This document shows positions 10,001 to 17,009 of a stretch of 48,817 nucleotides of DNA, piece by piece. The notes below the pieces were generated by a model. That model had not been told where the DNA came from. It did not search any database and saw nothing but the letters and a program-made list of their open reading frames with translations. The DNA comes from Verrucomicrobiaceae bacterium (GTDB lineage: Bacteria > Verrucomicrobiota > Verrucomicrobiia > Verrucomicrobiales > V1-33), in contig JAIXVE010000349.1 of assembly GCA_027483175.1 (NCBI GenBank), positions 1 to 48,817 on the forward strand, given 5' to 3'. A program made the translations under genes and the position numbers. Each line of letters starts with the position of its first letter. Within the stretch, counting starts at the first letter, position 1.

Positions 10001-11451
10001 TCAAGCACCACAAGCCAATGCCCCAGCATTCGCACCACGCGGTCGGCGTCAAAAAGGTCGGTGTTGTATTCCGCCGTGGCCAACCATTCGGCACCGATCT
10101 TCTTCACCGCTAGCGCGAAATCGAATTTGGCGGTATGTGTATCGGTTCTCCAGGGCGTGGTCAGGATCCCGGGTAACTTTAGCGAAACCTCAGAAAAATC
10201 CTGCAAGGCGAAGGTTACATCAAATAGCTTGGCTGCACCCGCGTCCCGGCGGAGTTGCAGCATTTCCACGAGCCGCTCAATCGGCATGTCCTGATGGGCA
10301 TACGCCTGAACCGCGGTCTCCTTCACCCGGCCTAACACCTCTCGAAATGTGGGTTGGCCGGCCAGGCTCGTCCGCATCACCAGGGTGTTGACGAAAAATC
10401 CGACGAGATCCTCCACCTCCACCCGCTGGCGGTTGGCTATGGGCACGCCGACCAGAACATCCTCTCGCCCGGTATAGCGGTGCAGCAGGACTTTAAACGC
10501 GGCCAGCAGAATCATGAAGAAGGTTGCGCCCTCCTCCCGTGCCCGGGCCATCAGCCTCGCGGTGAGATCGGAATCAACATGAATCTCAGCCCGGGCCCCG
10601 CGAAAGGATTCTTTTGACGGGCGGGGCCGGTCGGATGGCAGATTCAAGGGTTCCAGATCGCCCGCGAGCTGTGCCTTCCAGTACTCGGCCTGCTTCTCAA
10701 AGACACCGCCGGACAACTGGCGCTCCTGCCACGCGGCATAGTCCGCGAACTGCACGGGCAGCGGTGGCAACGGCATCCCATTCCCGGCGGCGCGTGCCGT
10801 GTAGCAGTCGCCCACCTCCCGCCAGAGATTGGAACGAGACCAGCCGTCCGAGATGATGTGGTGTAAGACGAAGCACAACACATGTTCTTCCGGTCCGAGG
10901 CGGGCCAAAGCCACCCGAAAGCCGGGGGCCGCCGCCAGATCGAACGTGCGGCTGGCCACCTCCTCCATGTAGCGATCAGCCGCCGCCGACCGCTCGGCCT
11001 CGGGCACTGCCTGGAAGTTCTCTGCTTCGAAAGCAAACTCCGCACCCGATGCGACATACTGGAATAGTTGCTCGCCTGCCATGACAAAAGTTGTCCGCAG
11101 GGTGTCGTGGCGGCGCACCACATCGGACACCGCACCTAGCAACACATCCTCGTCCAGGGGGCCGATTAGGTGAAACGATGATGGAATCACATAGACCGGC
11201 AACCGCTCCGAATACTCGTGCAGGAACCACATCCGTTGCTGGCTGTGGGAAGCGGGATAAACCGTGACTCGCCCGGTGGGTTCGTTTGATCGGCCGAATG
11301 CCTCCGTCCGCAGGGGAACGGCGGGCACCATGGCCTGATACTCGGTGGAGTCGGCAGCATCGCGACCGGCGGCAAGTCGCTGAACTAGCAACGCGCGTTG
11401 TTTGGGGCTCAATCGGGCAAGTCGTTCTTTCAGGTCCGTCGCTTCGCTCAT
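4081..11451 (-). CDS. Nonribosomal peptide synthetase, C-A-PCP-C-A-PCP-TE
   Basis: Start set at MSEATDLKERL (ATG overlaps the upstream TGA as ATGA); the ORF track extends further upstream. C1 HHIISDGWS, A1 FTSGSTGRPKG / HYGPTETT, PCP1 LGGHSI, C2 HHSIMDEWS, A2 FTSGTTGKPKG / GYGPTENT, PCP2 LGGHSL, TE GFSLGGW. Confidence 0.97.
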   Translation of the reverse strand: MSEATDLKERLARLSPKQRALLVQRLAAGRDAADSTEYQAMVPAVPLRTEAFGRSNEPTGRVTVYPASHSQQRMWFLHEYSERLPVYVIPSSFHLIGPLDEDVLLGAVSDVVRRHDTLRTTFVMAGEQLFQYVASGAEFAFEAENFQAVPEAERSAAADRYMEEVASRTFDLAAAPGFRVALARLGPEEHVLCFVLHHIISDGWSRSNLWREVGDCYTARAAGNGMPLPPLPVQFADYAAWQERQLSGGVFEKQAEYWKAQLAGDLEPLNLPSDRPRPSKESFRGARAEIHVDSDLTARLMARAREEGATFFMILLAAFKVLLHRYTGREDVLVGVPIANRQRVEVEDLVGFFVNTLVMRTSLAGQPTFREVLGRVKETAVQAYAHQDMPIERLVEMLQLRRDAGAAKLFDVTFALQDFSEVSLKLPGILTTPWRTDTHTAKFDFALAVKKIGAEWLATAEYNTDLFDADRVVRMLGHWLVVLESIASDPGKLLSDIPVLSAEERQQPLVEWNQTERDYPCDKGVHEMFEEQVERTPDAVAVVFEDQSLTYRELNSRANQLAHHLRGRGVGPEKLVVLFAERSLELVVGLLGILKAGGGYVPLDTTCPPDRLKAMIEETNPTVLITGSSLVEQLPTELPPVFNLDTDWPSLASEKSTNPVSGAGSANLAYAIFTSGSTGRPKGVLIEHRHLVNYVNGIVERLSLPSGLRYGMVSSFSTDLGHTVLFPSLVTGGALHVISRERGTNPKALASYFRSKTIDVVKIVPSHLEMLLQSVSPGQAADLIPRRVLVLGGESSDWRMLERIRKMVPECRIFNHYGPTETTVGVLAHEIDQPHPAHHQTTVPLGRPLPNARVYVVDSQMSQVGVGVPGELLIGGAGVARGYLNRPDETSARFVADPFGCGPEARCYKTGDRGKWLPDGTIEFLGRVDNQVKIRGYRIELGEIEKVLATCSGVRQAVVLANDAATGGKCLAAYLVVDGNFHPAARQLRRFMEEKLPDHMIPSRFLMVSAFPLTPGGKVNRKALERLEGVELEVVEAGYAAPRNEPERVLVEIWQTALRREQVGIHDNFFHLGGHSILAVAICSKVKQLLDLEIPLRWIFDHPTIESLSERIESLRCGGDLKGSEPTRKADRRGPFPMSFAQQGMWLVQQMLPDPAAYNVPKVVRLSGRVNREGVRASLRVILERHEVLRAALVIQGEDLVQQVADAKDFPLPWREVDLRSTAVPERASAWQQVLEEEARRAFDLSEAPLWRILWIQLAEDDQVLAFTFHHSIMDEWSVRLLFQELSCLYHAGGNEESAGLPELPMQYADFAIWQRERLTVKEMEAQRDFWSEQLRELPPDLDLRCGIRKPLHRSGRGAIQSFRLAGEVAARLNVLSREENATSFMTALAAYQVWLYRFTGQDDLVVATPITGRERREFQNLIGFFLNTLPIRCRVKGHEGFEEILRQVRQTVLDAFDHARLPFEEMVELAVKEREAHSQPLHQVMFVFVEQVLPQLILDQAKGHLVPMHNHTSKCDLIFSVMASERGWDCQLEYACDIFTEEEAGRMAGHLKELLEAIAEAPRKPIDQLRLMPESERHRLLVEWNQTGRNYPRDKCAHQIFEEQVNRAPEAVALQSGDVCLSYQEVNVRANRLAHHLRSLGVAPDVLVGLCTERSVEMIIALLGILKAGGAYVPLDPKLPMERLRVLLQDTNASLILCQRLWRDRIVSLAGESSQGGQVLGLEDLLERLEGSDSSDLPCTNKPGDLGYVMFTSGTTGKPKGVMVPHRGIVRLVVDPDYVELGPADVLLQFAPISFDASTFEIWGSLLNGAKLVLPSSESFDLDELGSAITGHGVTTLWLTAALFHQMVELQPAALAGVRQLLAGGDVLSPARVRDYLEMPGHGRLINGYGPTENTTFTCCGVFDEASQVGASVPIGRPIAGTTVYILDKQGEPVPPGVAGELHAGGDGLARGYLNAPELTQEKFVADPFSTDSQARLYKTGDLARWRPDGTIEFLGRFDHQVKIRGYRIELGEIEHALRGCPGVTDAVVVVSEAESGDKQLFAYLVDTSSPQADPASLRARLCSTLPEYMLPNAFVWLDQLPLTPNGKVDRNKLPAPDQSYPKDAQPSDQASSLLELELIRIWERLFHRSGIGRNDNFFDLGGHSLQAARLAVEIEKLLDRKIPIATLFQSPTIASFARRLSDDNWAPAWSSLVPLQPSGSKPPLFLIHGWGGDVYVFLDLARTMKNDRPIYGVQAVGLDGLAPRHTSVEEMARHYAREIRSLQPEGPYHLAGFSLGGWIAYAVAQELSSEGGTVAFLGLLDTHATSHVPLKAYLGTLLPHFRKRLGVHLRQWRELPLAERGQYFLGRWNALSYFVLRKRSRTQLPTEPNRENQKKDQPDYYDVASALYRPKVYSGHVDFFAAETSTPSLHAFWKRMARGGVSIHHVSGTHGTMLEASNLESLAKSMEAALSKAG

Positions 11452-12020
11452 GAATGGATCCGGTTCAGGTTGCGGTTCAGAACCTCGTTGCACGCCGCCA
11501 GGGTTTCTCCCTTTGCCACCGCCGCTGCTAACGATCCATCCGCCGCAATGAGATTGGCCAGCGCACTCCTCACCGCAGATTGTGCCGCGAAGAGACATGG
11601 GGTGCTGTAAATCACCAGGCTGGCACCATGACCTCCGAGTTCCTCCAGACGGCAGACGGGAGACTTGCCACCGGCAATTTGGTTGAAAACCACCGGGCAA
11701 TCCACCAGCGATCTGGCAACATGACAGGCGACGGCGGTGTCGCAGTAACCATCGTCGATGTCCACCAGCAGATGTTGGGATGGCAAAACCGCCCTCACCC
11801 GGCCGACAAAATCCAGCAGGTCGGACCATGCAATGAACCCCTCGTCGGGCAACCCGTAGTGGCTCGCGGAAAACCCGAATCCGCTGATGAACAGGGCATC
11901 ATGGGTTTCCGCTGCCAGCAAGGCACTGAAAACATCATAGACTCCAATGAACGGAACCAGATCCCCGCGTTTGAGGCGCTCACGCAACATCTTTCCTTTC
12001 GATGAATCCAAAGTGTCCAT
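11448..12020 (-). CDS. Shortened isocitrate lyase / PEP mutase superfamily protein
   Basis: 190 aa; N-part PFIGVYDVFSALLAAETHDALFISGFGFSASHYGLPDEGFIAWSDLLDF...LLVDIDDGYCDT; C-part FNQIAGGKSPVCRLEELGGHGASLVIYSTPCLFAAQ. The family's central barrel segment is missing. Confidence 0.8.
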   Translation of the reverse strand: MDTLDSSKGKMLRERLKRGDLVPFIGVYDVFSALLAAETHDALFISGFGFSASHYGLPDEGFIAWSDLLDFVGRVRAVLPSQHLLVDIDDGYCDTAVACHVARSLVDCPVVFNQIAGGKSPVCRLEELGGHGASLVIYSTPCLFAAQSAVRSALANLIAADGSLAAAVAKGETLAACNEVLNRNLNRIHS

Positions 12021-12023
12021 GAT

Positions 12024-13868
12024 TTAGTCGAGCAATTCTGCGCGCTCCTCGGTACTCAGACGCCCAAGGGCTTTTGCCAGGTCATCGAGTTCTTTTTCCG
12101 CCTGAATACGCTCCAGTTCGGCGGCAAGCAGGGCGGGAGTCGGCATTCGGAATAGCAGAGGTGTCGGCAGTTCAAGCGACAGGCTTCGACCTAGCCGGGT
12201 GAGCACTTGAGTGGCACGCAGGGAATCTCCACCAAGCATGAAAAAATTGCCCTGCCTTCCGGCCGGCGGGCAACCAAGCACCTCGCTGAACATGTCCACC
12301 ACTCGCTTCTCCATGGGCGATGCCGGTTCTTCATGCGCAGTTGCTAGAAACGCACCCAACTGCCGGGCCAAACCGATGCGCTGGATTTTTCCCGTGGAGC
12401 CTCTTGGAATGTCCGGCACTGCGATAATCCGGCTCGGGGCTTTGAAGGCCGGCAGTCGATCAAGCACAAAACCCCTTAAGTCCGCTTCCGTGCAGTCAGC
12501 GCCCGGGTGCAATACAACAGCAGCGACCACATCCTCGCCCAGCGATGGGTGAGGGACGGCGAATGCCACCGCTTGCCGAACCATGGGATGAGCCAGCAAT
12601 GCCTCATCCACCTCACGGGGAGCTAATTTTTCTCCGCCGCGATTGATCATTTCCTTCAGTCTTCCGGTGATAAACAGATAGCCGTCCGCATCAAAGAAGC
12701 CTTGGTCGCCGGTGCGCATCCAACCCAGATGGAACGCCTGGGCGTTGGCTTCGGGATTCCCATGGTAGCCGGGAGTCACATTTTCACCACGGATGGCAAT
12801 TTCACCAGTGGTTCCAGCTTCCATCTGATCCCCCGCTTCATCCAAAATGGCGATCTCAGGACCAGCGGGAAGCCCCACACAACCGGGTTTCCGGAGGCGC
12901 GGTGGCAAAGGGTTGCTGGCCATCTGGTGAGCAGCTTCCGTCATGCCATAGGATTCGATCACCGGCACCTGGAAAAGATTCTCAAGACCCATCATCACTG
13001 ATGGAGGCAACGCGGCAGATGAAGACCGTATGAAACGGAGGCTGCTTTCCATGATGGATCGGCCTTGGCCTTGCAAATGCGCCAGAATCGCCTGATGCAT
13101 CGTCGGCACCGCGGAATACCAGGTCGGTTTCCAGGTTCCCAGCCAACCGGGAAAATCGTCCGCGTTAAATCCCGTGGTGCAAATCGTGCCGCCACCCGCC
13201 GCCAGCGATGCCAGCACACACGCCACTAGGCCATGGATGTGGAAAAGCGGCATCACATTGAGGCAAAGGTCCGATTCCGACAGTTCCAATGTGCTCCCGA
13301 TGTTCCGGGCCGACGCGCAAAGATTTCTCTGGGTGAGGGGAACCATCTTCGGGCGCGAGGTCGTGCCCGAGGTATGCAGCACCAGAGCCACGTCATCTGC
13401 TTCGGCAAGGCCGGGTTGCGCGGCCCCGGTGCCGGGAGTGCCGGAAAGATCAAAACTCCCGTTGGGCCGCAGGACTAGCTCAATCACAGGCACCCCGAGC
13501 GCAGTGGCCGCCAAGCGGGCCGGTGTTTCATCCCCCACCATCACGATCAGGCTCTTTGCCCGCAAGTCCCCGAGATAAAAGGCGAACTCTTTCTCCAAAT
13601 AGGCAGGGTTCAGAGGCGCCGCGATCGCCACGCTGGCGACAGCCAGAAAAGCCACCGCCAGCTCGGGTCCCTGCGGCAACACGATGGCAACCCGGTCGCC
13701 TCGGCCGATGCCCAGGCAGTTCATCTGCTCCATCGTCCGCTGCACTTGCTCCCAAAGCCTCTCGTGGCTGAGCGGTTCGACACCCTCGCTGGCAATGGCC
13801 TGTCTGGAGCTATATCGGGCGGCGTTTTTCGCGAGCAAAGCGGGGATTGAGCAGTCGCTTTCTGTCAT
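12024..13868 (-). CDS. AMP-dependent acyl ligase with C-terminal acyl/peptidyl carrier domain (NRPS loading enzyme)
   Basis: LHTSGTTSRPKMVPLT, MPLFHIHGLVACVLASLAAGG, WYSAVPTMHQAIL, ESYGMTEAAHQM, YLFITGRLKEMINRGGEK, then carrier motif NFFMLGGDSLRATQV. Confidence 0.92.
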   Translation of the reverse strand: MTESDCSIPALLAKNAARYSSRQAIASEGVEPLSHERLWEQVQRTMEQMNCLGIGRGDRVAIVLPQGPELAVAFLAVASVAIAAPLNPAYLEKEFAFYLGDLRAKSLIVMVGDETPARLAATALGVPVIELVLRPNGSFDLSGTPGTGAAQPGLAEADDVALVLHTSGTTSRPKMVPLTQRNLCASARNIGSTLELSESDLCLNVMPLFHIHGLVACVLASLAAGGGTICTTGFNADDFPGWLGTWKPTWYSAVPTMHQAILAHLQGQGRSIMESSLRFIRSSSAALPPSVMMGLENLFQVPVIESYGMTEAAHQMASNPLPPRLRKPGCVGLPAGPEIAILDEAGDQMEAGTTGEIAIRGENVTPGYHGNPEANAQAFHLGWMRTGDQGFFDADGYLFITGRLKEMINRGGEKLAPREVDEALLAHPMVRQAVAFAVPHPSLGEDVVAAVVLHPGADCTEADLRGFVLDRLPAFKAPSRIIAVPDIPRGSTGKIQRIGLARQLGAFLATAHEEPASPMEKRVVDMFSEVLGCPPAGRQGNFFMLGGDSLRATQVLTRLGRSLSLELPTPLLFRMPTPALLAAELERIQAEKELDDLAKALGRLSTEERAELLD

Positions 13869-14053
13869 AGGGTGATGGTTTTTGGAAAGGTCGCTGGGGT
13901 CTTAGTAAGCATCGGCCCGGTCAGCAACATCTATCCTGGCGGGTTTTGAATTTTAACAAACAGACCTCGGGAGTTCGGTCGGTGCATCACTGCTAGAAGT
14001 TTGCTCTCTGCTGGAGGCCCCTGAAAGAGCCATTGGGTCGGACCCCATTGCTG

Positions 14054-14380
14054 TCAGGTTAAGGCCCGGATCCCTGATTCCACGGGGGATTGGCGTCGCC
14101 GTTTGTCCCGCATCACCCGGTCGGGGTAGGGATCGAAATCGAAGAGGGCAGCGATGTCCGGGGCCTTGATGGACTGCCCGGCCAGCAGGTCGTGGAGCTT
14201 TTCATGGCTCAGCCGCGCCCGGCCCACCACGGCACCAATCCGGCGGGCGATCCTCATCCCCAACTGGTTGGGCGACCACTTGGTCTGATCGCGGTCCCAA
14301 GGTCGCCCCCTGAGTGAAACCCCTAACAATGGCGGGCGAGCGCGTCGGCCGATGGCGCATCCGGAACCTCCTCGCGCCAA
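14054..14380 (-). CDS. Hypothetical short ORF at the island's right side, possibly a remnant
   Basis: ORF only; segment TKWSPNQLGMRIARRIGAVVGRARLSHEKLHDLLAGQSIKAPDIAALFDFDPYPDRVM looks protein-like but no family is recognised. Confidence 0.3.
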   Translation of the reverse strand: MARGGSGCAIGRRARPPLLGVSLRGRPWDRDQTKWSPNQLGMRIARRIGAVVGRARLSHEKLHDLLAGQSIKAPDIAALFDFDPYPDRVMRDKRRRQSPVESGIRALT

Positions 14381-14490
14381 ACCTCCTCCAAACCCTCAAT
14401 GACGAGATCCCTGATGGCGGTGCGTCGGCTCACCGCGGCGACCTTCGTCCTCTCCAGAAGGCCGTCACACAAGTCCACGGTCGTCTTCAT
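14323..14490 (-). CDS. VapB-like (DUF2191-type) antitoxin, orphan
   Basis: MKTTVDLCDGLLERTKVAAVSRRTAIRDLVIEGLEEVWREE matches the general MKTTxDLPDxLLxRxKxxAxxRxxTLRxLVxEGL pattern. No PIN-domain toxin is seen next to it. Confidence 0.6.
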   Translation of the reverse strand: MKTTVDLCDGLLERTKVAAVSRRTAIRDLVIEGLEEVWREEVPDAPSADALARHC

Positions 14491-14554
14491 CCGAAACAAA
14501 ACACTTGAAGCTGACTTCGTGCCAACCGCCTCCCTCCCCACCCGCGCCCCACCA

Positions 14555-14680
14555 CATCCCCAGGACACAGCAACACCGGCTCCCCATCGGAAGCCGGTGT
14601 GCCCTCAAAACTCTCCGACAGGATTCCCCGTCGCCCTCCCGCTCAGAACTTATAGTCCATCAGCACCTGGAAGCGCCCGC
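14555..14680. repeat. Right direct repeat: 3' end of the intact bamA plus downstream hairpin
   Basis: Aligns to 3017-3142 with 7 mismatches and no gaps. Confidence 0.95.
14573..14600 (-). terminator. Stem-loop downstream of bamA (no clear U tract)
   Basis: acaccggct - ccccatcgga - agccggtgt: perfect 9-bp stem, 10-nt loop. Confidence 0.55.
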
Positions 14681-17009
14681 TCCCATCGTTGAACTCATCC
14701 GCCGTCACCGGAATCCCGTAATCAAGCTTCAGCGGCCCCACCACCGGCAGCACCGCCCGAATCCCGAAACCAACGTTCGCATTGTAGTCGCTCGTCGAAA
14801 AATCCCACGAGTCCGCATTCACCACACCAGCATCCGCAAACACCGCCGCCCGCACCTTCCCAAACACCGGCACCGAATACTCCAGCGTGATGTACGCCGA
14901 GGAATTCCCACCGATCGGCTCGCCGTTCACATCCTTCGGACCCACATCCCGATAGTTGAACCCGCGCAGGTTGTTCGCACCACCCAGAAACTCACGCTCG
15001 AAAATCGGCACCCGATCCCCGTTCCCCACCGTGTCCACCACCGCAGCTCGCCCTTCCACAAAGAAGATCGTGTCAAATGGCAGGGTCCAGAACTTCGAGC
15101 CCGTCACCGAGAAGTTATACACCTCCACGTCGCCACCCAGCACCCCGCCACTCAGCGCCCCCTCCACCATGATCTTGTGCCCGCGCCGCGGCCGCTGAAT
15201 GTCATCCCGGTTGTCAAATACCCACGCCGAACTCAGCCGGCTCTGCAGATACTTGCCCTCCTCATCCTTGATCTGCTGCGAGGCATCCCCGGAAACATCG
15301 AAGATCTCCACGTTCTGCAGCGTGTACGTCAGCCGCAAATCGGAATTGTCCCCCAGCGGCTTCCGCAGATTCACAGACGCCCCGATATCCCGCTGATCAA
15401 AGTAATCCGACAGAAAGTTCTTCTCCGTCCAGAACAAATCCCCACCCAGCGACAGCCGCTGCCCCATGAAATACGGCTCCGTCACGCTCAGCAGAAACTG
15501 CTTCGTCTGCGTCCCCGCCCTCAAACTCAAACGGAACCGCTGCCCAGCACCCGTAAACCGCGGCCAGTTGAACAAATCAAAATTCCGCTGCGTGATCTCC
15601 ACCATCCCCACCAGATTGTCGATCGTGCTGAACCCAGCACCGAACTGCACCTGACCAGTCTTCTTCTCAATCAGCGAAATGTTCAGGTCCTTGTAGTCAG
15701 GCCCCAGCGTCGACGCCACCGGCATGAAATCAATCCCGTTGCCAGCCTCGAAGTAATCCAGCTTCTGCAGCCGCGTCATCGACTTCTTCACCTTGATCGT
15801 GTTGTAGTCATCCCCAGGCTCCAGCGCCATTTCCCGCAGAATCACTTCCGTCCGCGTCGCCGAGTTCCCCGAAATGTTCACCCGCCCCAGCTTGAACTGC
15901 TGCCCCTCCTCAATCCCGTAAGTAATGCTGATCGTATTCCCATTCTTGGAAATCCGCGGCGTCACCTTCACATCCGCATACCCGCGCGATCCATAGTAAT
16001 CCTCGATCGTGTCGATATCCGTCTTCATGTCCGCCAGCGAGAAAATCGTCCCCGCTTCCAGCTGAAACACCGGAATCAGCGTCGCCGACTCAAACACTTT
16101 GTTCCCCGTCACCGCCACCGCTCCCGTCGTGTACTGCGGCCCCTCGGAAATCCGGAACACAAGGTCCGTCTTCTTGTCGTCGATCCTAACCTGATCCACA
16201 TTGTCCACCCGCGCATCAAAATACCCCGCGTTCCCATACGCATCCTGCACCCGCCGGATGTCCCCCTCGATCTTATCCTGCGTGATCTTCCGCTTCAAAT
16301 CCCACACCTTGATCCAGTTCCGGTCGTCGACCTCCACAATGCTCTTCAATCGCCGCGAACTGAACACCGTGTTCCCCTCGAACTTCACCTGGTTCAGAAT
16401 CCCGCGCCCGCCCTCATCAATCCGGAACACAATCCGCGAAAACCCAGGCTGGCTCCCCGGCTCAATCGAATAACTCACCGTCGTCTCCGCATACCCGCGC
16501 TTCGTGTACAACTCCAGAATCTTCGAACGCACCTCATTCAGCTTCGTGTCGTCCACCACCGTCCCAGCCTTGAACTCCGCCTCGTCACGCAGCCGCTCCG
16601 TCTTGAACACCGTATTCCCCTCAAACACCAAGTCGCCCATCGCCGGCCGCGCCTCCGCCGTCACCACCACATTCACCCCACCCGGCACATCCACCGTATC
16701 AATCGTCACATTCAGCAGGTTCCCGGAACTGAACAGCGCCCGCAAATCATCCTCTTCCTTCTCCCGAGTCCACGTCTCGCCCACCTTCAATCGCATGTTC
16801 GACGTGATCCGCGCCTTGTCCACCGTCGCATCCCCCTTGAACCGCACCTCCACCGATTTCACCACCTTCGCCGCCGCCGGCTGATCCGCCAGCATCGATC
16901 CCGGTTGCCCCGATGGCAGCGGCGGCTCCGCCGGAGCCGTCTGCCCCCGCACCCCCGCCGTCAGCGCCAAAGTCGCCACCAGCGATACCAGCGTTAGCCT
17001 CGGATTCAT
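14643..17009 (-). CDS. bamA: Outer membrane protein assembly factor BamA (Omp85; POTRA repeats plus beta-barrel)
   Basis: Start set at MNPRLTLVSLVATLALTAG. POTRA-like repeats (VRFKGDATVDKARITSNMRLKVGE, LVFEGNTVFKTERLRDE, VKFEGNTVFSSRRLKS, VNISGNSATRTEVILREM), barrel motif FVEGRAAVV...FLGGANNLRGF, terminal Phe. Confidence 0.95.
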   Translation of the reverse strand: MNPRLTLVSLVATLALTAGVRGQTAPAEPPLPSGQPGSMLADQPAAAKVVKSVEVRFKGDATVDKARITSNMRLKVGETWTREKEEDDLRALFSSGNLLNVTIDTVDVPGGVNVVVTAEARPAMGDLVFEGNTVFKTERLRDEAEFKAGTVVDDTKLNEVRSKILELYTKRGYAETTVSYSIEPGSQPGFSRIVFRIDEGGRGILNQVKFEGNTVFSSRRLKSIVEVDDRNWIKVWDLKRKITQDKIEGDIRRVQDAYGNAGYFDARVDNVDQVRIDDKKTDLVFRISEGPQYTTGAVAVTGNKVFESATLIPVFQLEAGTIFSLADMKTDIDTIEDYYGSRGYADVKVTPRISKNGNTISITYGIEEGQQFKLGRVNISGNSATRTEVILREMALEPGDDYNTIKVKKSMTRLQKLDYFEAGNGIDFMPVASTLGPDYKDLNISLIEKKTGQVQFGAGFSTIDNLVGMVEITQRNFDLFNWPRFTGAGQRFRLSLRAGTQTKQFLLSVTEPYFMGQRLSLGGDLFWTEKNFLSDYFDQRDIGASVNLRKPLGDNSDLRLTYTLQNVEIFDVSGDASQQIKDEEGKYLQSRLSSAWVFDNRDDIQRPRRGHKIMVEGALSGGVLGGDVEVYNFSVTGSKFWTLPFDTIFFVEGRAAVVDTVGNGDRVPIFEREFLGGANNLRGFNYRDVGPKDVNGEPIGGNSSAYITLEYSVPVFGKVRAAVFADAGVVNADSWDFSTSDYNANVGFGIRAVLPVVGPLKLDYGIPVTADEFNDGSGRFQVLMDYKF

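Larger units (their letters stand above)
3017..14680. mobile_element. Putative genomic island (NRPS biosynthetic cluster) bounded by direct repeats derived from the bamA 3' end
   Basis: Direct repeats at 3017-3142 and 14555-14680 flank the NRPS operon; codon usage inside looks less C-biased than in flanking genes. No integrase or transposase seen, so mobility is inferred. Confidence 0.5.

Noticed and set aside
5400-10300. Near-identical DNA patches within the NRPS (for example around 5410 and 8617, 6675 and 9891)
   Set aside because: Correspond to homologous conserved motifs of the two modules; expected for NRPS genes.
11452-11829. Upstream extension of the NRPS ORF
   Set aside because: Overlaps the PEPM-like gene in another frame; the ATGA-coupled start at 11451 gives a normal N-terminal helix and C domain.
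14505-16997. 830-aa plus-strand ORF antisense to bamA
   Set aside because: Arises from C-ending codons on the real gene, which remove stops from the antisense frame; product is low-complexity H/R/P-rich with no family motifs, while bamA is unmistakable.
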